Counted from the stretch's first letter, positions 1 to 9,614 are shown. The stretch is 64,000 nucleotides of DNA from JBIQJD01 sp044507695 (GCA_044507695.1 JBIQJD010000016.1:26825-90824), one strand, 5' to 3'. The notes: generated by a model from the letters alone, not told the origin. Made by a program: numbers and translations.

Positions 1-1109
1 ACTGGGAAGAAGTGAATGAACTCCGCACAACAGGATATGCAGGCTTTGCAATGCTGTATGCAGATGTCTCCGCAGATAATTCCACACAGCCATCAAATGT
101 TTTGTATGCACAGCTTCTTAACAACGAGCGCTTTTTGAACCTGAGCAGCAGCAGCCCTCAAAACATGTATAATATCCTTTCCGGTGCTGATAAATCATTG
201 CAGGCAGAAGCAGGAACACGGCTCACTCCATTTACACTTTTATCTGCAGGTCCGTACAATATTTCTACGGGTGGCAAAGTAAAAATAGTTTTGGCTGAAG
301 CAGTAAATGGAATTCCAGTCAAAGAAGCTGTGAAAGGCCTTGATGCACAATCAAAACTTCCTGCCGGATTGGATTCACTAAAAAATACAATTGATCGTGC
401 TGCAAATCTTTATAACAATTCTTATCAGCTAAGTGCAGTTCCGCCGCCTTCACCGGAGATAGAAATAATTGCCCAGCCGAGTAATCAATCTATTGCAATC
501 TCATGGGAACCGCTTGAAGAAAAATGGATTGATCCGATAACCGGCAGAAATGATTTTCTTGAGTATAGAGTTTACAGGAGCAGCCGTTCGTTCATCGGTC
601 CGGATACCTTGATAAGAACTATTAATCCAAAAAGAAGTTCAGACCGGCAGAGATTTTTCAGTGATGATTTGAACAAATGGCTTTTTGAGGATAGAAGCAT
701 CAGCCTTGCTGCCGGATATTTTTACGCGGTTACATCTGTTGATTCGGCAGGCAATGAAAGCTGGCTTACAAACCGCAATGAAACTGCGGTACAGGCTACA
801 CGTGAAGCTGCTCAAAATGCATTGAACGTAAAAGTATTTCCAAATCCATTTAAGGAAGTTTCCGGCTTTCCTACAAGCGGCACAGAAAATTTTATTGTCT
901 GGTCAAATCTTCCCGCACTTTGCACAATCAGGATTTATACATCAAGCGGCGAGTTGGTAAGAACACTCAGGCATGATAATCCAAACTCCGGTGAAGAAGT
1001 ATGGGATCAACTTTCCGATGCAAGACAAAGAACAGCACCGGGAATTTATTTCTGGACTGTTGAGTCTGAAGCAGGAAATGCAAAAGGAAGCTTGTTAATA
1101 ATCAAATAG
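1..1109 (+). CDS. T9SS-sorted surface protein, 3' part (5' end outside window)
   Basis: The reading frame is open from the first bases of the window, so the GTG at 12 is unlikely to be the true start and the gene is cut by the window edge. The visible 365 residues hold a fibronectin-III-like segment (about residues 150-265; SWEPLEEKWIDPITG, then YRVYRSS and YFYAVTSVDSAGNES). They end in a T9SS type A sorting domain (VFPNPF about residue 277, IRIYTSSGELVRTL, final LLIIK). The same FN3 plus sorting-domain layout is found in the 693-residue protein at 24259, so the two look paralogous. A PorV-like gene follows 8 bp downstream and is probably cotranscribed. The protein is predicted to be exported and attached to, or released from, the cell surface. 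Its specific function is unknown. Confidence 0.75.
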   Translation, partial: WEEVNELRTTGYAGFAMLYADVSADNSTQPSNVLYAQLLNNERFLNLSSSSPQNMYNILSGADKSLQAEAGTRLTPFTLLSAGPYNISTGGKVKIVLAEAVNGIPVKEAVKGLDAQSKLPAGLDSLKNTIDRAANLYNNSYQLSAVPPPSPEIEIIAQPSNQSIAISWEPLEEKWIDPITGRNDFLEYRVYRSSRSFIGPDTLIRTINPKRSSDRQRFFSDDLNKWLFEDRSISLAAGYFYAVTSVDSAGNESWLTNRNETAVQATREAAQNALNVKVFPNPFKEVSGFPTSGTENFIVWSNLPALCTIRIYTSSGELVRTLRHDNPNSGEEVWDQLSDARQRTAPGIYFWTVESEAGNAKGSLLIIK

Positions 1110-1117
1110 GTTTTTTA

Positions 1118-2071
1118 ATGAAGAAGAAAATATTTCTCATATCGATTTTAACATTTATAATCTTTTCTGCAGAAAAGAATTTTGCGCAATTTGATTACGG
1201 TTTTGATTTTTCAAAAGCGGGCTCAGCGGGTTTGCAGTTTTTAAAGATTGGAGTTGGCGCAAGAGAAACAGCATTGGGTGAAGCAGTAAGCGCGGTTGTA
1301 CAGGATGCAAATTCAGTTTTCTGGAATCCGGCCGGGCTTGCATACATTGAAAAAAGAGAAATGATTGTTACGCATAATCAATGGCTGGTAGACAGCAGGC
1401 ACAACGCTGCGGTTATTGCATATCCGCTTGGTGAATTTGCAATTGCATTAAGTGCGGTTCAATTATCAATTAATGAATTTGAAGAAACAACTGCAATCCA
1501 GCCTGATGGAACAGGAAGAATGGTAAAGGCCGGAGATTTGATGATCGGGCTTTCTGCAGCAAGAAGATTCACTGATAGATTAGCAATCGGTCTGCAGATA
1601 AAATATGTCCAGGAAAAACTTGATGAATATTCGATCGATAACATTCTTTTTGATATAGGAACTATTTACTACACAGGATTCAGGCAGTTAAAACTTGGAT
1701 TTTCACTTCAGCATTTTGGTCCTGATATGAAATTGGTTAATCAGGATTTCAGAACGCCGCTGCTGTTCAGAGTTAGTGCTGCTGATGAAATTTTTTCCCT
1801 TGATAATATTTCACTTGATGCAGGAATAGAGATTGTTCATCCTACCGATAATAATGAATGGGTGAATTTTGGATTGGAGTTAAACCTGCTTGATTTTGTT
1901 GCAATCCGCGGCGGCTACAGATTTAATAATGATATTGGAAAAACTTCTTTCGGAATTGGAATTCGTCCGCCGGCTTTAGCTGATCTGAATCTCAAACTCG
2001 ATTACTCCTATACACCGTCTGAAATTGTGTTCAGTGATATTCAAAGATTTTCTGTTGGAATAGCATTTTAA
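1118..2071 (+). CDS. PorV/PorQ-family outer-membrane beta-barrel protein
   Basis: The 317-residue protein starts with a signal peptide (MKKKIFLISILTFIIFSAE). It then has the family hallmark near the mature N terminus, FLKIGVGARETALGEA followed by FWNPAGLA. The remainder alternates short hydrophobic and polar stretches as in a FadL-like outer-membrane barrel and ends in an aromatic residue (VGIAF). PorV proteins bind sorting domains of T9SS cargo and shuttle them to the attachment complex; PorQ-like members have related roles. The gene lies 8 bp after a T9SS cargo gene, which suggests a dedicated cargo partner. A clear paralogue is at 33087 (FLKIGVGGRASAMGDA, YWNPAGLS). The family call is firm, but whether it is the general PorV or a cargo-specific copy cannot be told from sequence alone. 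Confidence 0.85.
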   Translation: MKKKIFLISILTFIIFSAEKNFAQFDYGFDFSKAGSAGLQFLKIGVGARETALGEAVSAVVQDANSVFWNPAGLAYIEKREMIVTHNQWLVDSRHNAAVIAYPLGEFAIALSAVQLSINEFEETTAIQPDGTGRMVKAGDLMIGLSAARRFTDRLAIGLQIKYVQEKLDEYSIDNILFDIGTIYYTGFRQLKLGFSLQHFGPDMKLVNQDFRTPLLFRVSAADEIFSLDNISLDAGIEIVHPTDNNEWVNFGLELNLLDFVAIRGGYRFNNDIGKTSFGIGIRPPALADLNLKLDYSYTPSEIVFSDIQRFSVGIAF

Positions 2072-2102
2072 TTAAAGAGTTCATAATCATTTAGAGATTG
2101 AA

Positions 2103-5100
2103 TTGAAAATTATTTATACAATCCTGTTAACTGTTTTTATAAGCACGTTTTGTGCAGCGCAAAAATATGTTCCTCTTACGGAAGAAGGATTTATTTCCAG
2201 CTGGATTGTATGCGGACCATTTGAACAGCCATTAACAGGCTTCGGAGTTCCATCTGATAAAGATATAATTGGTGAAAAAACAATTCAGCCGTATTGGGGA
2301 AAGGAAGAAAGCGGTGCACTTGTTAAAGCAGAAAAAACAATCTGGGTGCCGCAATCAATTAATGGAAAAGGATTTGTTGATTTAAACAATTCACTGCGCT
2401 GGCGTAAACCCGGAAAGCAGGTTGAAAAAATCTGGTACGCAATTACAGGTTATGCCGCTGCTTACATTGAAAGTCCGCAGGAACAAAAAGCAGTCATCAA
2501 ATACGGAAGCAATTCATTCGGCAGGATAATTTTAAATGGTGAAGAAATTCACTCGGTTACGTCAGTAAGAAATGCGGCAATTGATCAGGATGAAATAAAA
2601 ATTAATCTTAAGCAGGGGAAAAATCTTCTGCTTGTTAAAGTTGGGAATTCCAACGCTAACCATGAACTGGCTTTCTTCGGAATTATCAACTGGGAATGGG
2701 GATTTTATTTAAAACTTCTTAATGAAAACGGAACTTCTTTAAACAATGTAAAAATAATTTTGCCGGATAAAAATGAAGAGCCTGAGTTCGATATCATATC
2801 AACATTCTTCTTTAAGAAAAAAGAAAATCAATTACGCCAAAGGCTTGATGTAAAAATTATCTCTCCATTTGCCGAAGTAAAATCAGGAAAACTTGGATTT
2901 ACTCTTCAAGGTAAAAACTATTCCTTCAGCTTTGATAAAATTCCGTTCGGTTTAAGCAGGCATGAAATTTATGTTGATGAATTAAGATCAGACGAATATG
3001 TAAATGTTATTCTAACAATTGATGATAAGGAATTTAAAAAAGAATTAAGACTTGAGAAGCAGAAACATTATGAACTTCATTTGATGATGCTTTCTCACAC
3101 AGATATTGGCTACACACATCCGCAGCCTGTTGTAAAAGAAATTCACTCATTCACACTTGATGATGTTGTACAGATGTGTGAAACTGATCCGGAGTTTAGC
3201 TGGACAATTGAAACACTCTGGCAGCTTGAACAATATGAAGAATCACGTTCAGCGGAACAATTTAATAAAGTAATTGAATTTATTAAGCAGGGAAGAATTG
3301 CAGTTTCACCTTTATATTCAAATCCATTTACAGGCTGGATAAGTGAAGAAGAAATGATCCGATCACTTGATAAAGCAAAAGAATATCAAGACAAATACGG
3401 AATAAAATTTAATGCGGCGGTTTATAATGATGTTCCGGGACAGGCATGGATTGTTCCTCAAATTCTGAATAACGCAGGAGTTGAATTTCTTGCTGAAGGC
3501 ATAAATGAATTTTTTAATGATTACTCATTTCAAAAACATCTGCCGAAAGCTTTCATCTGGGAAGGATCAGACGGAAGTAAAATTGTTACATACCGGAACG
3601 AAGCTTACAATGAAGGCAAATCTGTTGGTCTTGAAGGCAGAGGGAATTTTGCGGTTCAACAGCGTTTGTGGGAAAAGCTGAACATCTTAAAAGAAGCAGG
3701 AGATGATTATGATATGGTTCTGCTCAATTCTGCTTTTACAGATAACAGCATCATTCCAAAAGATCAATTTAAAGCAATGAAGGAATGGAATGCTGAATTT
3801 GAATATCCAAAATTTATTGCAAGTAATGTTTCAAAATTTGCTTCAGAGTTTGTAAAGAGGTTCAAAGATTCATTGCAGACTTTAAGAGGAGATTGGACAT
3901 CAAACTGGGATGTTTATTATCAGGGCGAACCTGATCTGATGAAAAAGCAGCGATGGATTCAGCATAATCTTCTTTCTGCAGAAAAGCTTTCCACTTTAAC
4001 ATGGCTGATTGATAACAATAAAGATCCGCTTGATGAATATGTTGATGAGGCTTACAAATCATTGTTGAATTTCAGCGGGCATGGAAGCGGGCTTGAATAT
4101 GGTTATGGCTCACCGGAAGATAATTTATTAACAATGGAATTCCGTGAAGATTATGTGCATGATGCTTACCTGAAAACACAGGAGTTACTCCGCCGTTCTA
4201 TTTACAGAATTGCAAAACCTGAAGAAAGTTTTGAAGGTGAAGGAGTAATAGTCTTTAATACTTTGGGATGGGAAAGAGATGTTCCTGCAGAGATTCAGTT
4301 TCCTTTTGAAAGTTCTCCACAGTATCAGATTATTGATCTCTCAACCAACGAAAAAATTCCTGCATACAGAAACGGAGTTAAACAAATTTTTACTGCTCAG
4401 AATGTTCCGCCGTTTGGATATAAAAAATTCAGACTTCAGCAATCAGATGAAAATCCGAACCCGGATGGCTTAATTATTTCTGAAAATTCAATTGAGAATC
4501 AATTCTACAAAATCACTTTTGATGAAAAAAATATTACAGGAATAACGGACAAAAAATCAGGGAAAGAATTAATTGATAAATCAAATCCGCTTGGTTTTAA
4601 CAATCCGCTGATTGAGAAATTCCAGGATGAAAATAAATTTACTCCAATCATTTTTAAAGAAACGGAAATAAATATTGAAGATGTAAGCCCGGTGAGATTA
4701 TCAATTATTATCAATCATAAAGATAATCTGTTTGAAAAATTAAAATTCACCTTGTGGAATAACATTGACCGCGTTGATGTTGAAAACACAATCAATTTAA
4801 ATAAGCTTGATGAAACAGATAAACTTGAAGAGTATGCTGTTGCTTTTCCGTTCAATATTAATGTTGCAGCGGTATATCCTGAAATAATCGGAGGATTTAT
4901 TAATCCTGAAAAGGAAAAATTGCCGGGTACAACCGGTGATGGATTTTCTATCCGGCAATCAGCAGCTATTTCAAATGATGAACAAACAATCAGCTGGACT
5001 TCACTTGATGCAAGAGTAATACGTTTGCGTAAAGATGAGAATGGAAAAAAGTTACTCATCTCCAGTATCGTCAATAATTTTCCTGTTAATTGGAACAGGT

Positions 5101-5534
5101 ATGAAGAGAATGATAAAGTTCTATTGTTCAGATACAGTTTTACAAATCAGTCTGGAAAATTTGATCCGGCTTTTACTTCTGCATTTGGCTGGGAATTAAA
5201 TACTCCTGCCGTAACAGCCAAAAGCTGGTACAGAAGTGAGCCTTCGGAAAAAAGTTATTTAAAAATTGATAATAAAAATATCGTTCTGTTAACAATCAAA
5301 CCTGATGAAAAAAATAACTGGCAAATCAGATTGATGAATTCAAATCCGTTTGAGAAACAAAAAGCAAAAATTGAAGCGGAACTCATTGCGGGGAAAAATG
5401 TAATCACTGAAACTTTTATTGGAAAAAGAATTCATGAACTTAAAACATCAGGAAATATGGTTGAAGTTGAACTTAATCCAAATCAGATAATCACTTTAAA
5501 TATAATCACTGAAGAAAATACGGTTAAAAATTAG
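2103..5534 (+). CDS. Secreted glycoside hydrolase family 38 (alpha-mannosidase-like)
   Basis: The 1143-residue protein begins at TTG 2103 with a signal peptide ending near CAAQ (about residue 19). Residues about 30-320 form a beta-rich N-terminal part with a carbohydrate-binding-like fold. The GH38 catalytic domain follows: HTDIGY supplies the zinc ligands H332 and D334, NDVPGQAW carries the expected nucleophile/zinc ligand D443, and SGHGSG supplies the last zinc ligand H660. The C-terminal third is the usual GH38 beta-sandwich region. The family removes alpha-mannose from glycans with a catalytic zinc ion. The signal peptide puts it outside the cytoplasm, unlike the second GH38 at 12905. No T9SS sorting domain was seen. 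The next gene starts directly after the stop codon, so they are probably translated from one message. Exact linkage specificity cannot be read from the sequence. Confidence 0.85.
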   Translation: MKIIYTILLTVFISTFCAAQKYVPLTEEGFISSWIVCGPFEQPLTGFGVPSDKDIIGEKTIQPYWGKEESGALVKAEKTIWVPQSINGKGFVDLNNSLRWRKPGKQVEKIWYAITGYAAAYIESPQEQKAVIKYGSNSFGRIILNGEEIHSVTSVRNAAIDQDEIKINLKQGKNLLLVKVGNSNANHELAFFGIINWEWGFYLKLLNENGTSLNNVKIILPDKNEEPEFDIISTFFFKKKENQLRQRLDVKIISPFAEVKSGKLGFTLQGKNYSFSFDKIPFGLSRHEIYVDELRSDEYVNVILTIDDKEFKKELRLEKQKHYELHLMMLSHTDIGYTHPQPVVKEIHSFTLDDVVQMCETDPEFSWTIETLWQLEQYEESRSAEQFNKVIEFIKQGRIAVSPLYSNPFTGWISEEEMIRSLDKAKEYQDKYGIKFNAAVYNDVPGQAWIVPQILNNAGVEFLAEGINEFFNDYSFQKHLPKAFIWEGSDGSKIVTYRNEAYNEGKSVGLEGRGNFAVQQRLWEKLNILKEAGDDYDMVLLNSAFTDNSIIPKDQFKAMKEWNAEFEYPKFIASNVSKFASEFVKRFKDSLQTLRGDWTSNWDVYYQGEPDLMKKQRWIQHNLLSAEKLSTLTWLIDNNKDPLDEYVDEAYKSLLNFSGHGSGLEYGYGSPEDNLLTMEFREDYVHDAYLKTQELLRRSIYRIAKPEESFEGEGVIVFNTLGWERDVPAEIQFPFESSPQYQIIDLSTNEKIPAYRNGVKQIFTAQNVPPFGYKKFRLQQSDENPNPDGLIISENSIENQFYKITFDEKNITGITDKKSGKELIDKSNPLGFNNPLIEKFQDENKFTPIIFKETEINIEDVSPVRLSIIINHKDNLFEKLKFTLWNNIDRVDVENTINLNKLDETDKLEEYAVAFPFNINVAAVYPEIIGGFINPEKEKLPGTTGDGFSIRQSAAISNDEQTISWTSLDARVIRLRKDENGKKLLISSIVNNFPVNWNRYEENDKVLLFRYSFTNQSGKFDPAFTSAFGWELNTPAVTAKSWYRSEPSEKSYLKIDNKNIVLLTIKPDEKNNWQIRLMNSNPFEKQKAKIEAELIAGKNVITETFIGKRIHELKTSGNMVEVELNPNQIITLNIITEENTVKN

Positions 5535-7469
5535 ATGAAGAAAAATTTTATGAAATATCCGGCGTTAGTTTTAATAATTTTCATTTCGCTTGTTAGTGAG
5601 GGATGTTTGTTTGTTTATATAAATCAGCCATCATCCGCAGAAACGGGAGAAGTAATTGATATTCAAATTGCAATAAACAGCAACGATGTTCCGGAGCCAA
5701 ATGCACATAAAGGAATTCTCGGAATTCTTGCACCGGAAGACTGGAATTTTATTTCGGCAGATTATACCTCATCAATCGGAAATGGTTCTCTAACGATATC
5801 TGAGGAATGGCAGGATTCAGTTGAGAAATATTATCCCGCTGCAAATTATGATATTGGAATGAAATGGTTTGTACTTCTTTCTGATACAGGCTATGCTTTT
5901 AATGATCCTGTAATCTTTACTGTTAATCTTAAAATGCAAACGGGAGAAAAAGAAGGCTGCTATAATATTGGATATCTGACTACCAAAGCTACAAGCGGAA
6001 TGCTGAACAATTCCTCATGGTCCCCGATGTCTTTCCCTCATCCAATCGGCATTCCGGATTCTAATTTGTGTAAATCAAAATTCGAAGTTAGAACAGCACC
6101 TGAATGGGATAATATTCTTGATAGATCAAGCGGGTGGACAGGTTCTGATGGAATTTATTCAATTCCTATAAATGGTTCTGAACAGCCTGAGAATAATTCA
6201 AAACATCTGCTTGTTTTCAGCGATACATTTATTGGAGAAGTAGACAGCAATGGACGCAGAATCTCTGCAAAGATGGTAAACAATACGCTTGCACTTCTGA
6301 GTGATATTGATCCTGCAAAAAATGAAATTGAATTTTTCTGGCGGACGGATGGAAGTAACAATCCGCAGACTGTTTTTGTTCCTGAAACTCCGGGTGCAAA
6401 ATCAGGAGATTGGTACTGGCTGATGGATGGAATTTCAATTGATTCCATCATTTACGTTTATGCACTAAGGCTCCATAGTGCTGGAAGCGGAGCATTCGGA
6501 TTTGAAGTTAACGGGGTTGTGCTTTTAAAGTTCATGCTTGATGAAGAAAGTTTTATTAAAAATGTTGAGCAGTCTGACACTCCGCTCTTTTATAAAAATG
6601 CAAATGAAAAATGGGATATTGTAATGGGGCAGGCAGTTATGCCAATGAATCAAGCTTCCGGTTATTCATTTGCTGATGGTTACATTTACGTTTACGGGCC
6701 GCGAAGTCATTCACAAGGTAAAGATTTAATTGCTTCAAGAGTTCTGCCTGAGAATATTGAAGATTTTGATGAATATAATTTCTGGAACGGGTCTGATTGG
6801 AACGGATCAATTGAAACTGCTGCATCAATAACTTCGGGAATCTCACAGGAATTCAGCGTAACGCCAATTTCTGAAAATGAATTTCTTCTTACATATCAAA
6901 CCGGAAACAATGTAGCGGTTAAAGTTGGTCAAAGTCCTGCAGGTCAGTTTGGAATAATGCACACGATTTATAATTGTCCTGAAGTTCAATTAGATCCGGA
7001 TATTTTTATATACAATGCTAAAGCTCATCCAAGTCTTTCATTAAAGAATGAACTGCTGATAAGTTATAATGTAAATTCAACAGAGTTTGCAGATCACTTT
7101 TCAAATGCAGATATCTATCGTCCAAGATTTATTTATTTAAAACTGAATGACACAACTGCTACAGGAATTGATGAAGTAGAATCAGTACCCACAGGTTATT
7201 TGTTAAATCAAAACTATCCTAATCCATTTAATCCAACAACAATAATTACCTTTTCAATAGCTAAAAATTCTTATGTACAACTCAGCATTTTTGATATACT
7301 CGGCAATAAAATTGCTGATCTTATAAAGGATGAATTAACAGCCGGAGCACACTCGTATGAACTCAATATTAATAATTTAAATCAGAGAAAACTCTCTAGC
7401 GGTATATATTTCTACCAGCTCAAAGCAGATAATTTTAATCAAACAAAAAAAATGATTTATCTAAAGTAG
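5535..7469 (+). CDS. Envelope protein: QPSS domain + DUF4185-like propeller + T9SS sorting domain
   Basis: The N terminus of this 644-residue protein is a hydrophobic signal followed by EGC at about residue 24, a loose lipobox. Residues about 25-170 form a beta-sandwich-like domain shared with the products of 7564 and 8755 (INQPSSAETG, HKGILGILAPEDWNF, MKWFVLLSDTGYAFN, YNIGYL). Residues about 180-545 resemble the five-bladed beta-propeller DUF4185/glycosidase group (GSDGIYSIPING, LLVFSDTFIG, AHPSLSLKNELLISYN) and match the stand-alone protein at 9685. The end is a clear T9SS sorting domain (NYPNPFNPTTIITF, SGIYFYQLKADN). The start codon touches the preceding GH38 stop. The context suggests glycan binding or cleavage at the surface. 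Having both a lipoprotein-like signal and a T9SS signal is unusual. The activity is not known. Confidence 0.7.
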   Translation: MKKNFMKYPALVLIIFISLVSEGCLFVYINQPSSAETGEVIDIQIAINSNDVPEPNAHKGILGILAPEDWNFISADYTSSIGNGSLTISEEWQDSVEKYYPAANYDIGMKWFVLLSDTGYAFNDPVIFTVNLKMQTGEKEGCYNIGYLTTKATSGMLNNSSWSPMSFPHPIGIPDSNLCKSKFEVRTAPEWDNILDRSSGWTGSDGIYSIPINGSEQPENNSKHLLVFSDTFIGEVDSNGRRISAKMVNNTLALLSDIDPAKNEIEFFWRTDGSNNPQTVFVPETPGAKSGDWYWLMDGISIDSIIYVYALRLHSAGSGAFGFEVNGVVLLKFMLDEESFIKNVEQSDTPLFYKNANEKWDIVMGQAVMPMNQASGYSFADGYIYVYGPRSHSQGKDLIASRVLPENIEDFDEYNFWNGSDWNGSIETAASITSGISQEFSVTPISENEFLLTYQTGNNVAVKVGQSPAGQFGIMHTIYNCPEVQLDPDIFIYNAKAHPSLSLKNELLISYNVNSTEFADHFSNADIYRPRFIYLKLNDTTATGIDEVESVPTGYLLNQNYPNPFNPTTIITFSIAKNSYVQLSIFDILGNKIADLIKDELTAGAHSYELNINNLNQRKLSSGIYFYQLKADNFNQTKKMIYLK

Positions 7470-7563
7470 AATGGGCAAAGAAAGGAGGAAGAAAAAAGCC
7501 CTAAATATTTTTAATTAAAATAAATAACAATTCCAGTTAATAATTTAACTATGGAGAAAAATT

Positions 7564-8697
7564 ATGAGCACAAGAACTACTTTAAAGATTTCCGGAATAA
7601 CCGCAGCTGTTTTAACAGTTTTTTTAGCCGGCTGTTTCATCATAAAAACTGTTAATCAGCCTTCGAGTGCAATTGGCGGTTCACAAATTTCTGCAACAAT
7701 TACTGTTTCTGTTGAAGGGCAATTAGATGCAACCCCACATTATGGCATTGCCGGATTTTTAATTCCCAACGGGTGGACAATTGATACAGTTTACATTACG
7801 GGAGCATACAACGATTACATGACCTTTCTTCATCCGGATAGTTCTGATAAAGAACCAGGCGGGCAAATGGATTTCTGGGCTGATACACTTGAAGCACGTT
7901 ATCCATCCGGTGCAGATTATCAGTGGGTAGTGTACCAATCATCAACAGCACACACTGCAATTGTTGATACAGTTGATGCAGTTATAAATGTGAAAATGAC
8001 AACTTCAACCGCTCAAGGTAATTTCAATCTGGGTTACTTCGTATCTGATGCAGCCCTGGATTTTTCAGATAATACCTGGTATGATGTAAGTCTTAATAAT
8101 GCAATTACAATTTCCGGTGTTGTTCCAGTTGAATTAACTTCATTCACTGCAGCTGCTGAAAAAAATCAGGTAACACTTAATTGGCAGACAGCAACAGAAA
8201 CAAATAACCGCGGATTTGAAATCCAGAGGCGTTCATCAAATTCTGATTTTGTAACAATTGGATTTGTAGAGGGCAAAGGAACATCCACAAACAGCAGCAG
8301 CTATTCATATACAGATAAGAATGTTGATAATCAGGCATTCAGCTACAGATTAAAACAAATTGATTTTGATGGTTCATTTGAATATTCAAACATTGTTGAA
8401 GTTGATCTTTCACTTCCAGCTGATTTTAGTATTTCTCAGAATTATCCCAATCCGTTCAATCCTTCTACATCAATCCGTTTTGCACTTCCGGTTGATGCAA
8501 AAGTAAGTGTAATGTTATACAATTCTCTTGGAGAGGTTGTTGAAAATCTTGTTGAAGGAAATTTCACTGCTGGAAATCATACAATTAATTTCAATGCTGC
8601 AAATCTTACCAGCGGTACCTATATCTACAAAATTTATGCAAAAGGATTTGATGGAAGAGAATTTGCTCAAAGTAATAAAATGGTGTTAATGAAATAA
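7564..8697 (+). CDS. Lipoprotein with QPSS domain and T9SS sorting domain
   Basis: The 377-residue protein carries the best lipobox of its family, FLAGC (Cys at about residue 24). The shared domain follows at about residues 25-185 (VNQPSSAIGG, HYGIAGFLIPNGW, FNLGYFVSD). Residues about 190-285 are an FN3-like segment (VELTSFTAAAEKNQVTLNW, FEIQRRSSN, FSYRLKQIDFDGSFEYS) common in T9SS cargo, and the protein ends with a sorting domain (NYPNPFNPSTSIRF, KMVLMK). The gene lies 94 bp after the previous one and probably belongs to the same glycan locus. The domain has no function I recognise; its P-x-GW/DW core recalls cohesin-like or other carbohydrate-associated beta-sandwiches. This is inference only. 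Confidence 0.7.
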   Translation: MSTRTTLKISGITAAVLTVFLAGCFIIKTVNQPSSAIGGSQISATITVSVEGQLDATPHYGIAGFLIPNGWTIDTVYITGAYNDYMTFLHPDSSDKEPGGQMDFWADTLEARYPSGADYQWVVYQSSTAHTAIVDTVDAVINVKMTTSTAQGNFNLGYFVSDAALDFSDNTWYDVSLNNAITISGVVPVELTSFTAAAEKNQVTLNWQTATETNNRGFEIQRRSSNSDFVTIGFVEGKGTSTNSSSYSYTDKNVDNQAFSYRLKQIDFDGSFEYSNIVEVDLSLPADFSISQNYPNPFNPSTSIRFALPVDAKVSVMLYNSLGEVVENLVEGNFTAGNHTINFNAANLTSGTYIYKIYAKGFDGREFAQSNKMVLMK

Positions 8698-8706
8698 TTT
8701 ACCCGC

Positions 8707-8728
8707 GGCTGCAGCTAAAAATGCAGCC
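8707..8728 (+). other. GC-rich hairpin between two envelope-protein genes
   Basis: GGCTGCA at 8707-8713 pairs perfectly with TGCAGCC at 8722-8728 around an 8-nt A-rich loop. No clean T-run follows on the + strand, so it may be an RNA-stabilising or partially terminating intercistronic hairpin and not a full terminator. Confidence 0.45.
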
Positions 8729-8754
8729 ACTAAAAAATTTTATCCGGAGTGTGT

Positions 8755-9606
8755 ATGAAAAAGTATTTTAAAAATTTACTGGCTGCCGCTTTAATAATTT
8801 CACCGGTTTTATTTCCCGGTTGTTTTATAGAAGAAGTGCAGCAGCCTTCATCGGTTGAAGCCGGTGGAGTATTTACCACGCGGGTTACTGTAACAGATAT
8901 GAATGCTGAACAGCAGAATCCCCACAAAGGTGTGCTTGCAATTCTCGTTCCTGAAGATTGGGAATTTATAAGCGGAACTTATGACAGCCCGATGGGAGTA
9001 GGAAACATGGAACTTGATCCTGCCGAAGATCCTGTTTGGGGTGATGTTGATACTGTGATTCAAAGACCTGCAGGTATGAAATGGATAAATCTTCTTACCG
9101 ATCAGGGATATTTGCACGATGCAAACATGGTTTATGAAGCTACAATAAATCTTCAGGTTGGTGAAACAACCGGAGATTTTCCAATCGGTTATCTTGTAAC
9201 TGTTAACACAACTGATATGCTTAAATTCCTGAACGATCAGGATGAGGACCAGGAACTTGCAGGTTCTGATACTTCAATGAATCACATGGTAACTGTTACA
9301 GGTACTACCGGTATTTCTGAAAAGAACCTCGGCGGTATACCCGATAATTATGATCTGCTTCAGAATTTTCCTAATCCGTTTAACCCTGTTACACAAATAA
9401 ATTATTCAGTTGCAGAAGCCGCAAATGTTAATCTTGTTGTTTATGATGCATCCGGAAGGGAAGTGAAAACTCTGGTAAATGGATTTAAACCTGCAGGAAA
9501 TTATTCTGTAAGTTTTTCTGCAGAAGAATTTTCCAGCGGAATTTACTTCTACAAAATTACAATGAACGGTTTCTCAAAAACTCATAAGATGATCTTAATG
9601 AAGTAA
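8755..9606 (+). CDS. Lipoprotein-like QPSS-domain protein with T9SS sorting domain
   Basis: A GTG at 8749 would add two residues, but ATG 8755 is preferred: GGAG at 8746-8749 is 5 nt upstream and would overlap the GTG start. The 283-residue product has a hydrophobic signal ending FPGC, a loose lipobox. The shared domain spans about residues 25-180 (VQQPSSVEAGG, HKGVLAILVPEDWEF, MKWINLLTDQGYLHD, FPIGYLVT). A standard sorting domain follows (NFPNPFNPVTQINY, SSGIYFYKITMNG, KMILMK). It is the smallest member of the three-protein family in this locus and is essentially the shared domain plus sorting domain. It is predicted to reach the cell surface; ligand and role are unknown. A hairpin with terminator features follows the gene. 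Confidence 0.7.
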   Translation: MKKYFKNLLAAALIISPVLFPGCFIEEVQQPSSVEAGGVFTTRVTVTDMNAEQQNPHKGVLAILVPEDWEFISGTYDSPMGVGNMELDPAEDPVWGDVDTVIQRPAGMKWINLLTDQGYLHDANMVYEATINLQVGETTGDFPIGYLVTVNTTDMLKFLNDQDEDQELAGSDTSMNHMVTVTGTTGISEKNLGGIPDNYDLLQNFPNPFNPVTQINYSVAEAANVNLVVYDASGREVKTLVNGFKPAGNYSVSFSAEEFSSGIYFYKITMNGFSKTHKMILMK

Positions 9607-9614
9607 TATTTTAT

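Noticed and set aside
12..14. GTG at 12 as a gene start
   Set aside because: The frame is open from base 3 onwards and the protein has no signal peptide although it has a sorting domain, so the gene must begin outside the window.
4715..5074. 119-codon reading frame on the - strand inside the GH38 gene
   Set aside because: It lies wholly opposite a well-supported catalytic gene and shows no recognisable motif; such frames arise from codon bias.
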